A stretch of DNA of 64,000 bases, from assembly GCA_013215295.1 (NCBI GenBank), contig JABSOZ010000014.1, positions 92,827 to 156,826 of the forward strand. The letters are read 5' to 3'. The DNA is from Colwellia sp. GTDB lineage: Bacteria > Pseudomonadota > Gammaproteobacteria > Enterobacterales > Alteromonadaceae. Below are positions 9,835-17,541 of the stretch, piece after piece; positions within the stretch are counted from its first letter, which is position 1; each line of letters opens with the position of its first letter. A program made the translations under genes and the position numbers. The notes below the pieces were generated by a model. That model did no database searches, was not told the DNA's origin, and saw only the letters and a list, made by a program, of their open reading frames with translations.

Positions 9835-10162
9835 TGTAAATTAATGGTGATTTGATATAACTTGACGAATTAGTCAGGATATTTCAATAAAAGAGTTTAC
9901 TTTCGTATTTTACCTGTATATAGTTGTTTGGTTATTTATTCTCCTCTCGTTTATTTAACCGGTTGTCTTTTGAGATAATCAATGTTTTGTCTTTCCCTTT
10001 CACAGTCAGTCATCACTCAAATTATTAAGCCAAAATTGTTGTCTGAGTTTATCAAGATTATTTTATCCTCTTGATAAGATATTTATAAATATCTAAACGT
10101 TTTCACACAGTAATATGGCTTTTATTATTCATGCGCTCAAGCGCAAATTAAAGAGTTTTATT
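9835..10162. other. Intergenic region with a hairpin leader
   Basis: No gene seen. It holds a perfect 8-bp inverted repeat TATCAAGA / TCTTGATA (10050-10076) about 90 bases before the small gene that follows. It could be part of a structured 5' leader or an operator. Confidence 0.35.
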
Positions 10163-10330
10163 ATGTCTTATACATATAAAGGAACGGTTTATTCAATTAA
10201 ATCACCGATCAATTCCATTTCAGTTAACAAACACAATGTTGTTGTTAACGACCAAAATGGTTCAAAGTTAATCAAATTTAACAATGTAACCGATTCTAAA
10301 TGTTTTTTAGAGTGGGTATATCAAGTTTAA
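10163..10330 (+). CDS. Small protein of unknown function (55 aa)
   Basis: ATG at 10163 follows an AAAGAG site at good distance. The 55-residue product (starts MSYTYKGTVYSIKS, ends CFLEWVYQV) is polar and looks like a small beta-rich domain. An in-frame ATG at 10115 is less likely because it has no ribosome-binding site. It is followed by an inverted repeat, so it looks like a self-contained unit. I do not recognise a family. Confidence 0.5.
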   Translation: MSYTYKGTVYSIKSPINSISVNKHNVVVNDQNGSKLIKFNNVTDSKCFLEWVYQV

Positions 10331-10347
10331 TTAGTAGCAACGCTAGC

Positions 10348-10376
10348 CCCTCAACTAAGTAAATATTAGCTGAGGG
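10348..10376 (+). terminator. Hairpin after small gene
   Basis: CCCTCAACTAA / TTAGCTGAGGG with one mismatch, 17 bases after the stop codon. The trailing sequence has only a short T run. Confidence 0.5.
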
Positions 10377-10701
10377 AATGTTTTCAAAAGGTATTTCTTA
10401 TGCCTATACACATCAGTTAAGTCTATTTTCATTTTACTTAACGAGCAACCCATTTACACAGCTTCATCATTCATCATTCATCATATATCCACTCGTTGCA
10501 ATTCGTTCTTTGTTTGTGCCACACGAATCGCTAAAAATGGCTTGCCTCGTTTTAGTCATGAAGTTCGATACCAACTGAAAATAACCACACATTCCAATCC
10601 AATAATTATTCAGCAATTCTGAACCTGATTTTAGAAACCTATAAGCAAGTTGATAAATCAGGCATAATGTTTACTATCAAATATACTCATTGCGACGTCA
10701 T
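10377..10701. other. Intergenic region, no convincing gene
   Basis: A 66-codon open frame here (10378-10578) has no ribosome-binding site and an unlikely composition. It contains a short run of CATTCAT-like repeats near 10465-10485. I see nothing else. Confidence 0.4.
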
Positions 10702-11256
10702 ATGAATTATCCAAAAGTTATAGCAATTAGTGGAGCATCTGGTTCAGGAAAAACCACCATAATTAAACAATTAGCGAAAGACTTTAATTGTCCATTTTTG
10801 CTGTTTGATGACCATACAAGTAAAGATACTTACCCTCAAAACATGAAGGTTTGGTTTGAAAATGGTGCTGATGTATCTCTCATAAAAACACCTGATTTTG
10901 TAATTTCTTTAACGGCATTAATTTCAAGCAGTACCCGTCGTTATATTTTTATCGAAGAGCCGTTTGGCAAAGAGCGTGATTCTATGTCTGCTTTAATCGA
11001 TTATGTGGTGTTGTTGGACCAACCATTGGAGCTTTGCTTAACGCGTATTATCAAAAGGCATGTTGATAAACCGCAGTCGAATTCATTAAATCATATCGCT
11101 AGTTTTTTAGATAAATATGAGGAATATTTGAGAGATATTTATATATTAGCGGTTGAACAAGTGAAAAATAATAGTGACTTAATCGTTGATGAGGTGCTTT
11201 CAATTAAAGAGACCACATGGAATATTAGTCAATGGTTAAAACTCACAAATAAATAG
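10702..11256 (+). CDS. P-loop nucleoside/uridine kinase-like ATPase
   Basis: The product starts MNYPKVIAISGASGSGKTT, a textbook Walker A motif at residues ~10-17, followed by a Walker B-like YIFIEEPFG around residue 80. Size (184 aa) and layout fit the small-molecule kinase group (uridine kinase, dephospho-CoA kinase, AAA_18). The start at 10702 is preferred over an ATG four codons upstream because it begins directly at the fold. It precedes a ClbS-like gene by ~55 bases on the same strand. The phosphorylated substrate is unknown. Confidence 0.75.
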   Translation: MNYPKVIAISGASGSGKTTIIKQLAKDFNCPFLLFDDHTSKDTYPQNMKVWFENGADVSLIKTPDFVISLTALISSSTRRYIFIEEPFGKERDSMSALIDYVVLLDQPLELCLTRIIKRHVDKPQSNSLNHIASFLDKYEEYLRDIYILAVEQVKNNSDLIVDEVLSIKETTWNISQWLKLTNK

Positions 11257-11310
11257 TTTCATCAATTTATCTGAAATAGTTCAAATGTTATTAAGTGAAA
11301 GGAGCCTTAA

Positions 11311-11826
11311 ATGTCTTTAGTACCTAAAAATAAAACCGAGTTACAAAAAGCAATCACGGTGGCCTTTGATAAAATATTAGTCGATTACTCAACGATCCCT
11401 ATTGAATTTTCACGTGAAATAGGTGTGGTAGGAAATATTAAAGGTACAGAAATCAGTGTGAGTGATACGCTTGCTTACCTTATTGGTTGGGGGAAACTCG
11501 TGCTTAAATGGTATGTCTTAAAATCCAATAATCAAGCTGTTGATTTTCCTGAAACGGGTTATAAGTGGAATGAACTGGGTAAATTAGCGCAATGCTTTCA
11601 TTTGCAATATCACGATTGGCCATACGTTAAGCTGATTGATGAATTTACATTAACCATAGGTAATATTTTGGTCTTAGTTGAGTCTTTAGATAATCAAAAA
11701 CTTTATGGCGAAGATTGGTTTGAGAAATACACCTTAGGGAAAATGATTCAATTTAATACCTCTTCACCTATGATGAATATGCGCACTAAAATACGGAAGT
11801 TTAAAAAGTTAAACGGTATTAAATAA
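11311..11826 (+). CDS. ClbS/DfsB (DUF1706) family four-helix protein
   Basis: A 171-residue helical protein with the family's conserved pattern: an early helix with KTELQKAI, a DTLAYLIGW stretch, then FPETGYKWNELG and a C-terminal FNTSSPMMNMRTKIRKFKK segment. The family includes ClbS, which protects cells against the genotoxin colibactin, and DfsB. Most members are of unknown role, so self-protection is only a possibility here. A good AAAGGAG site lies 6 bases before the ATG. Confidence 0.78.
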   Translation: MSLVPKNKTELQKAITVAFDKILVDYSTIPIEFSREIGVVGNIKGTEISVSDTLAYLIGWGKLVLKWYVLKSNNQAVDFPETGYKWNELGKLAQCFHLQYHDWPYVKLIDEFTLTIGNILVLVESLDNQKLYGEDWFEKYTLGKMIQFNTSSPMMNMRTKIRKFKKLNGIK

Positions 11827-11862
11827 AGCGCTTATGTGTTTTTCGGTGTATATTTTGTAATA

Positions 11863-11901
11863 TTTAATAAGATCAGTAGAAATATATCTGACCTTATTAA
11901 A
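11863..11901. terminator. Bidirectional terminator between convergent genes
   Basis: TTTAATAAGATCAG / CTGACCTTATTAAA, a 14-bp near-perfect stem with A runs upstream and T/A runs downstream. It lies between convergent ClbS-like and DUF3297 genes, so it can serve both strands. Confidence 0.75.
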
Positions 11902-11910
11902 ATATGTCAT

Positions 11911-11942
11911 TGATACGCTTTAAAGGTGATACGCTTTAAAGG
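11911..11942. repeat. 16-bp tandem duplication
   Basis: Two exact copies of TGATACGCTTTAAAGG, with a third partial copy inside the 3' end of the DUF3297 gene. This is a duplication of the last codons of that gene. Confidence 0.85.
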
Positions 11943-12184
11943 TAATACGCTTCAACAGTACCTTTTTTCGTCATTAAAAGTGGTTGTCCACGGCGATCTA
12001 AGGCTTTATGCATTGGAACTTTTACCCAACCTTCACTGATGCAATATTCTTCAACATCTGTGCGTTCTTTGCCGTTGAGACGAATACCAATGTTATGTTC
12101 GAAAATAGCTTCTACATGATGTGGGCTGCGTGGGTTACCCGAAAGGCGATCTGGTAGTTCTGGCTTTGATGTAGTGTCGTTCAT
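11936..12184 (-). CDS. DUF3297 family protein
   Basis: The 82-residue product starts MNDTTSKPELPDRLSGNPRSP and ends with a basic GWVKVPMHKALDRRGQPLLMTKKG region, the layout of DUF3297 proteins, which are widespread and uncharacterised in gammaproteobacteria. I choose the ATG at 12184, eight bases after an AGGT site; an ATG at 12190 would leave almost no spacing. Its 3' end has been tandemly duplicated downstream. Confidence 0.8.
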   Translation of the reverse strand: MNDTTSKPELPDRLSGNPRSPHHVEAIFEHNIGIRLNGKERTDVEEYCISEGWVKVPMHKALDRRGQPLLMTKKGTVEAYYL

Positions 12185-12312
12185 GTTCATGACCTGTAGT
12201 AAATAAATATTGCGCTATTGTAGGCAATATAGACACCTCCCTCAATAACTATAATAATAAATGTTCTTCCTCAGTATTGGGATAGTGGTAAATTCTTAAC
12301 TGACCAATCAAC

Positions 12313-13569
12313 TTAGCAGCGTATTTTAGGTATGTCTCGCCAATTACTGGTGTACTGAGGGCTTAAAAAATGGCGTTTCATTTCCCATGAATCTGATTTC
12401 CCTTCAGCGGCTAATGTTAATGTGCCTTGTCCATAGCGGTTATTAATAGTATCAAGGCAATTCATTAAGATAGGATTGGAATTGTCGGGTAAAAATAAGT
12501 CGGGTTGCTGGTAACGCCTACTTTCTAATGCTATGGCACCGACACCACATCGGTAAAAACGTACACCTTGAATAAAAATATCAGCAAGTACTAGGCTCAC
12601 TGCTTTAGCAATATCGCAGCTATTATCTGTTGCAACAGGAAACTTATACACCATTGCTTGTTTGTAATAATTATCATCATGAGGTGAGCTTGACGCAAAT
12701 ATCAGCAGCTTTTTGATGAGTGAAGACTGTCGCCTCACTTTTTTAGCAACAATCGCACTATGTGTGGTTAAAGCTGCATGTAAAGAATGAATATCAACTA
12801 TACGTTGTCCAAAACTACGGGTAGAGAATATTTCATGCTTAGGCGCTTTGACATCATCCCAGGTTAAACAACTCACACCATTGAGTTCATTAACGGTACG
12901 TTCAGTTATCACACTAAACTGTTTACGCATAACTTTAGGGCACTGCATGGATAATTCATGAGCGGTATTAATATTTTGCTGTTTTAGTCGTTGAGAAATT
13001 TTAGCGCCTATCCCCCAAACTTCATTCACGTCCATTTTTTCTAATATCTCTTGAGCACTTTGCGCATTATCAATAATCGCAACACCATTGTAACCTGTAA
13101 GTTTTTTTGCAGCGTGGTTAGCTGCTTTCGCTAAGGTAGAGGTTGTGCCAAAACCTACGCCAACCGGTAAACGAGTTTCTTTCCAAATAGCACGTCTAAT
13201 TTCGTGTCCGTATTGATGCCAGTCTTTAATAACGCCACTATAATTTTTAAACTGTAAAAATGATTCGTCAATCGAGTAAATATATTGGTTGTCACAATAC
13301 CTTGCGATAACGTTCATCATTCTTTCACTTAAGTCGGCGTACAACTCATAGTTGGAAGAGCGAACCACTACGCCATGTTTCTGTAATAATGCCTTTATTT
13401 GAAAGTAGGGCTTAAATTTGGGAATACCGAGTCTTCGAGCAATCGGGCAAACCGCACAAATGCAGCCGTCGTTATTGGTTAAAACAACGACAGGTTTATT
13501 TCTAATACTTGGGTCGAATACCTTTTCAGCACTGGCATAAAAAGATACCGCATCAACTAGTGCATACAT
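12313..13569 (-). CDS. umuC: DNA polymerase V catalytic subunit UmuC
   Basis: A 418-residue Y-family translesion polymerase. The catalytic acids are visible: D6 in LVDAVSFYASAE and D101-E102 in YSIDESFL, at the same numbers as in E. coli UmuC. The helix-hairpin-helix region (EVWGIGAKISQRL) and the UmuC C-terminal domain follow. With UmuD' it copies past DNA lesions at the cost of mutation. Its start overlaps the end of umuD by 13 bases, so the two are translationally coupled and share the LexA-controlled promoter upstream of umuD. Confidence 0.97.
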   Translation of the reverse strand: MYALVDAVSFYASAEKVFDPSIRNKPVVVLTNNDGCICAVCPIARRLGIPKFKPYFQIKALLQKHGVVVRSSNYELYADLSERMMNVIARYCDNQYIYSIDESFLQFKNYSGVIKDWHQYGHEIRRAIWKETRLPVGVGFGTTSTLAKAANHAAKKLTGYNGVAIIDNAQSAQEILEKMDVNEVWGIGAKISQRLKQQNINTAHELSMQCPKVMRKQFSVITERTVNELNGVSCLTWDDVKAPKHEIFSTRSFGQRIVDIHSLHAALTTHSAIVAKKVRRQSSLIKKLLIFASSSPHDDNYYKQAMVYKFPVATDNSCDIAKAVSLVLADIFIQGVRFYRCGVGAIALESRRYQQPDLFLPDNSNPILMNCLDTINNRYGQGTLTLAAEGKSDSWEMKRHFLSPQYTSNWRDIPKIRC

Positions 13570-13970
13570 GCGGTTAATTCAGGTGCTTGATGGTGAAGTC
13601 GAATTGACCGAGTGACGATGCCCTCTAATTGAAAGTCATCTTCGGGTTTAATGCTAACAGGTGCAAAATCTTTAGACGCTGATAACAGCCGAGCTTGTTT
13701 TTTATCTATCAACTTACACACAAAGCAACCGTTGTAATTTGCCACGATTACATCACCATTTCTGGCCGTTAGCGATCTATCAACAATCAGTAAGTCACCA
13801 TCAAAAATACCAACCCCTTGCATAGACTCTCCTGATGCTTGTCCAATAAATGTTGCATTGGGGTGCCTAACAAGCAGTTTATCTAACGATAAGCCCAGTT
13901 CTTTATATTCGGCAGCGGGTGATTCAAATCCTGAAATACCTGCCTCAATGTAAATAGGAATAACTTTCAT
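13557..13970 (-). CDS. umuD: UmuD, self-cleaving subunit of DNA polymerase V
   Basis: A 137-residue S24-family peptidase/UmuD protein. Catalytic serine lies in SGESMQG (S49) and catalytic lysine at K86 (FVCKL). The cleavage-site region reads ISGFESPAAEY and aligns with CGFPSPAADY of E. coli, so the cut would fall between S13 and G14; the N-terminal arm is therefore shorter than in E. coli. RecA filament promotes cleavage to UmuD', which activates UmuC. First gene of the umuDC operon, directly behind a LexA box. Confidence 0.96.
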   Translation of the reverse strand: MKVIPIYIEAGISGFESPAAEYKELGLSLDKLLVRHPNATFIGQASGESMQGVGIFDGDLLIVDRSLTARNGDVIVANYNGCFVCKLIDKKQARLLSASKDFAPVSIKPEDDFQLEGIVTRSIRLHHQAPELTACMH

Positions 13971-13985
13971 TACTTAAAACCTATA

Positions 13986-14001
13986 CTGTACAAAAACACA
14001 G
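13986..14001 (-). promoter_or_regulatory. LexA (SOS) box of umuDC
   Basis: CTGT-N8-ACAG (CTGTGTTTTTGTACAG on the - strand), the enterobacterial and Alteromonadales LexA consensus, sits 15 bases upstream of the umuD start. It is embedded in a longer inverted repeat (AAAACCTATACTGT / ACAGTATAGGTTTT). It could also affect the divergent exonuclease gene. Confidence 0.92.
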
Positions 14002-14121
14002 TATAGGTTTTAAATTGAATTTTTAAAAGGATAATTTAGAGATATTAGTAATAATGATTACTTTCATTTTGAAATAGAGCCGTTAAAATCAGCCTAGTTA
14101 TAATTTACAGGGTTAACTTAC

Positions 14122-14736
14122 ATGCATGAGAATGCGAACTCGTTAGTGGTACTTGATTTTGAAACCACAGGATTGTCACCAGCCCAAGGTGATAGAGCAA
14201 TAGAAATAGGCGCGGTCAGAATTGAAAATGGCCAAGTTACCGATAAATTTCAAGCATTGATGAACCCAGGTTTTCGTATCAGTAGTTTTATTGAACAATA
14301 TACGGGGATCACTAATCAGATGCTTGCTAAGGCAGACTCTTGTGATGAAGTCATGGATCAATTTGCCAACTTTATTGGCGACGATAACCTGCTTGCTCAC
14401 AATGCATCATTCGATAAAAAATTTCTTGATGCAGAACTTAGTCGCATTGGTCGAGAATACTCAGGGCAATTTATTTGCTCGTTACTGGTCTCGCGCAGAA
14501 TTAACCTAGATGCACCTAATCATAAATTAGGTACACTCATTCGCTATAAAAATATTCCATCAGACGGAGCATTTCACCGGGCATTGTTTGATGCCGAGAT
14601 GACGGCAAAATTATGGTTAGCAATGCTTAATGATATGGAAGAAACCATTGACCATAAGTTTGTATCTTTTGAATTAATACAAAAGTTATCAAAAACAACA
14701 AAAAGCAATGTCAGTAAGCTTTTAGCTAAGTGGTAA
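14122..14736 (+). CDS. DEDDh 3'-5' exonuclease (DnaQ/PolC-like)
   Basis: The 204-residue protein carries the exonuclease motifs in order: Exo I as [11 protein letters not shown] (residues ~9-19), Exo II in [13 protein letters not shown] (~90-102), and Exo III with [10 protein letters not shown] (~150-160). This is the DEDDh fold of DnaQ epsilon subunits and RNase T. It is too short to be a polymerase and has a spare C-terminus of ~40 residues. It is divergent from umuDC, with the SOS box between, so a DNA-repair role is reasonable but not shown. Confidence 0.88.
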   Translation: MHENANSLVVLDFETTGLSPAQGDRAIEIGAVRIENGQVTDKFQALMNPGFRISSFIEQYTGITNQMLAKADSCDEVMDQFANFIGDDNLLAHNASFDKKFLDAELSRIGREYSGQFICSLLVSRRINLDAPNHKLGTLIRYKNIPSDGAFHRALFDAEMTAKLWLAMLNDMEETIDHKFVSFELIQKLSKTTKSNVSKLLAKW

Positions 14737-14763
14737 TGTGTTTGCATTCATATTTTTAGTTTG

Positions 14764-15966
14764 TTATTTGTCGACACGTTTTATGAGAGGAATTTCTCTT
14801 AAATATTTTAGAGCGGTTTCCTGACCATATCTATCATCACCTTCGGCTAAATTAAACGTTAAGCCACTTATTTTAGAGCTATCATTTTTCACAAATGTGA
14901 TGGTTCTCATTGGCGAGCTCCATCCAAATTCAAAGGTGTCTGGCGAGTTCATTGTTAATAAGTAATAAAAAGCGCCTTCGCTCTTAGCAAATAAGTTTCC
15001 ATCTTCTAAAAAAACGTCAATGATCTGATTATTGGGTAAGTTATATTGCCCAGTGTACTTCACCAATAACTCGTTATTATTTTTTTTATTTGCTAATTTT
15101 ATGCCGTATAACGCGGCTCTTACATTATGAGAAAGATCTTTTCCGTATTCAGGGTAACGCTCATAGTTCACTTTGAATAATTCGTTGATTTCACTGTCGA
15201 TACTCATATCGGCGACCGACATATTTTGTTCGTGTAAAATCTTTACCCGTGAAACAAATGTTTTCCTCAGTTCTATTTCTTTTAAAATTTGATTTTGTTT
15301 AACATATACACTGGAACTTGTGTTGCCAGGTATAAACTTTGTCTTTAAATCAGCAAGTTTTAATGCAGATCTTAGTCCCTTAATATGACCTTGATAACCG
15401 AAAGGTCCCGGTGTTGTCATCCACTGGTCTCGGTAGCTGTCAGACATAAACATAATGTTTGCTTTTTCAAAAAATATATTGATATGACCCATTGAATGAC
15501 CATGGCTTCTATAGGCTATTATTTTGTCTGTGCCAATATCGAGTGTTAACTTTTCATCAAACAAAAGTTGTGTACTTGTATTAGCGAAGTATTGAATGTT
15601 TTTATGCGCAACTATTGTTGCTCCCTGTTTTTTAAGGGCCATATTGGCTTCAGTATTATGGAAATCCCAATTACTATTAAATACATACTGAATGGGTTTA
15701 TTTGAAATCTTTTTTATTTCAGCAAGTAGTGCTTCCAGCTCGCCTTCAAACATAACATTAACCAATGTTATTCCGTCATCTCCAACAACTACGCCAATAT
15801 TATTTCTGAATTTACCGACATCATCCCAATTTCTTGTAATAACATAAGCATGTTCAGACAGTTTGCTTGTCTGATAAATAATGCTATTTTGCTCTGCTTG
15901 AACGGTATTAAAAACGCTTACCAGTGTAAAAAATGAAATAATAAAAATGAGCTTCTGCAATGTCAT
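14764..15966 (-). CDS. Secreted metallo-beta-lactamase-fold protein with a destroyed zinc motif
   Basis: A 400-residue protein with signal peptide (ends TVQA) and an MBL fold. Where its neighbour has NTHYHFDHSGGN, this one has NSNWDFHNTEAN (from ~residue 97): all four metal positions of HxHxDH are changed. The later HxxGH-like SHGHSMGH and the MSDS aspartate remain. The gene is intact and has an AAGGAAC site, so it is probably a kept pseudoenzyme or a protein with changed metal use, not a decayed gene. It lies 188 bases downstream of its intact paralogue on the same strand. Confidence 0.85.
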   Translation of the reverse strand: MTLQKLIFIISFFTLVSVFNTVQAEQNSIIYQTSKLSEHAYVITRNWDDVGKFRNNIGVVVGDDGITLVNVMFEGELEALLAEIKKISNKPIQYVFNSNWDFHNTEANMALKKQGATIVAHKNIQYFANTSTQLLFDEKLTLDIGTDKIIAYRSHGHSMGHINIFFEKANIMFMSDSYRDQWMTTPGPFGYQGHIKGLRSALKLADLKTKFIPGNTSSSVYVKQNQILKEIELRKTFVSRVKILHEQNMSVADMSIDSEINELFKVNYERYPEYGKDLSHNVRAALYGIKLANKKNNNELLVKYTGQYNLPNNQIIDVFLEDGNLFAKSEGAFYYLLTMNSPDTFEFGWSSPMRTITFVKNDSSKISGLTFNLAEGDDRYGQETALKYLREIPLIKRVDK

Positions 15967-16153
15967 GTTAGTTCCTTTGTTTAACTTTATTAGCTTTCCT
16001 GCAATATCAAGCGCAAAATAATCTCAGGGCTATTGATATATACAGCAATGTTGAAAACTGTGTAGATGTTTAATTTGACGCAGCCAATTAATTGTTGTTA
16101 GCGCCATGTCTTGCAATCATTTTTTAGGTTATTTAGTGGGGAAACCGAACCCT

Positions 16154-17296
16154 TTACAGAATTTTTTTGCTTTCTCCTTCGACAATCCAACTATTGAGCA
16201 CAAACCTGTTAGGGATCTGCAACAGCATTTTATCTACCTGTTTATTTTTACTAAATGTAAAGCTCACCTGTTCCTCCTGAACAAAAGGAAATCCAACTAA
16301 ATCAAAACGATTTTTCGATAGGGGCTTTAACTCAATAACAAAGCTTCCTGCGCGGCGCATCTGTAACTTGCCATCTATCAATGTTATCTGGGTGAACAGT
16401 CCATCCGCTCCTAGATATCGCCCGGAAAATTGCGCTAACCAATTCAGCGGCAATGAAGCCTTTTTAACAAAGTTAGCTTCTATCATGTCAGGTATTAAGC
16501 GGTGTCCATAAAACTTGGTAAAGTCACTAATTAAAGCTTTAGTTGTTTTGTCTTGAAAAATGCTTTCCATACTCCAGCCCTGAGCATAAAGTACGCCCAA
16601 TCTTTTTCGATAAATATCGCGGGTTTTATGGGATTTGATCAGATCTCGAATGTTACTCACCACACCATGTCCGGGTACTATAGTGCTATTATCGTTAGTC
16701 AACGACAGTACCTTTTTCATCAGCTTATCGTAACCATTTTTACCTCCAGCACCTTCATAGGTAATCATCTCAGTACTAAAACTGTCTCCCATCAATAAAA
16801 TATTATTATTAACCAAGTGCACTATCGATGAGTCCAATGTATGACCAGGTGTGTGGTAGATATTAACTTCTTCCCCAGCGAAGTTTAATGTCATTTTCTT
16901 GTTGAATGTTATGTGATGAAGGCTTGGTGAATATTTAATATATTTCTGACCAATGATGGTTGCGCCTAAATTGGCGAAAAACTGATTTCCACCACTATGA
17001 TCAAAATGATAATGGGTGTTAATAACATATTGGATCTTTTTGTCAGATATTGAGCGAATACCTGCATATAAAGATTCGGCTGTGCCAGCACGTCGAGAGC
17101 CGGTATCTATCAACAATATACTCTGCTCAGCGACTAACATAGTGACATTAGCCCCTGAATTGTTGGTCGTTACATAAACATTATCGGCAATTTTTTCAAA
17201 AAACACTTCAGTTTTATCATCTACAGAACTTTGGGCCATACTGTTATTCACTACGAGCGCGATTAACAATGCGCTTATCATTTTGAGCATTTTCAT
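16154..17296 (-). CDS. Secreted metallo-beta-lactamase-fold hydrolase
   Basis: The start at 17296 follows AAGGAAAG and gives a signal peptide ending SMAQ; an ATG at 17326 has no such site. The 380-residue protein has the full zinc motif THYHFDHSGG (H95, H97, D99, H100), HTPGHTLDS and LLMGDS. It acts in the periplasm or outside on an ester, lactone or beta-lactam; the substrate is unknown. A C-terminal ~100-residue extension is shared with the downstream paralogue. It is divergent from a winged-helix regulator gene. Confidence 0.88.
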   Translation of the reverse strand: MKMLKMISALLIALVVNNSMAQSSVDDKTEVFFEKIADNVYVTTNNSGANVTMLVAEQSILLIDTGSRRAGTAESLYAGIRSISDKKIQYVINTHYHFDHSGGNQFFANLGATIIGQKYIKYSPSLHHITFNKKMTLNFAGEEVNIYHTPGHTLDSSIVHLVNNNILLMGDSFSTEMITYEGAGGKNGYDKLMKKVLSLTNDNSTIVPGHGVVSNIRDLIKSHKTRDIYRKRLGVLYAQGWSMESIFQDKTTKALISDFTKFYGHRLIPDMIEANFVKKASLPLNWLAQFSGRYLGADGLFTQITLIDGKLQMRRAGSFVIELKPLSKNRFDLVGFPFVQEEQVSFTFSKNKQVDKMLLQIPNRFVLNSWIVEGESKKIL

Positions 17297-17541
17297 AACT
17301 TCAACTTTCCTTAACATCGGTACCATTAATTTTATTAACGGCGTAAATTCACATGATTTAATGCTTTACATAGTAATGATTTACGCCAAAAAGACATGAC
17401 GTTAAGGTGACTTATGACTGACTTGTTGCTGATTTCATTAGTTTTTTTGCAAATTTTTGATATTAGCTGTTTAAATGCTGCGTTTGACAAAGACAATCGA
17501 GTAAACTGAACAAATTGAAAGAGCGATAACCAAGGTTTAAG

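Noticed and set aside
10378..10578. 66-codon open frame as a gene
   Set aside because: No ribosome-binding site, starts at the end of a hairpin, and composition is not protein-like.
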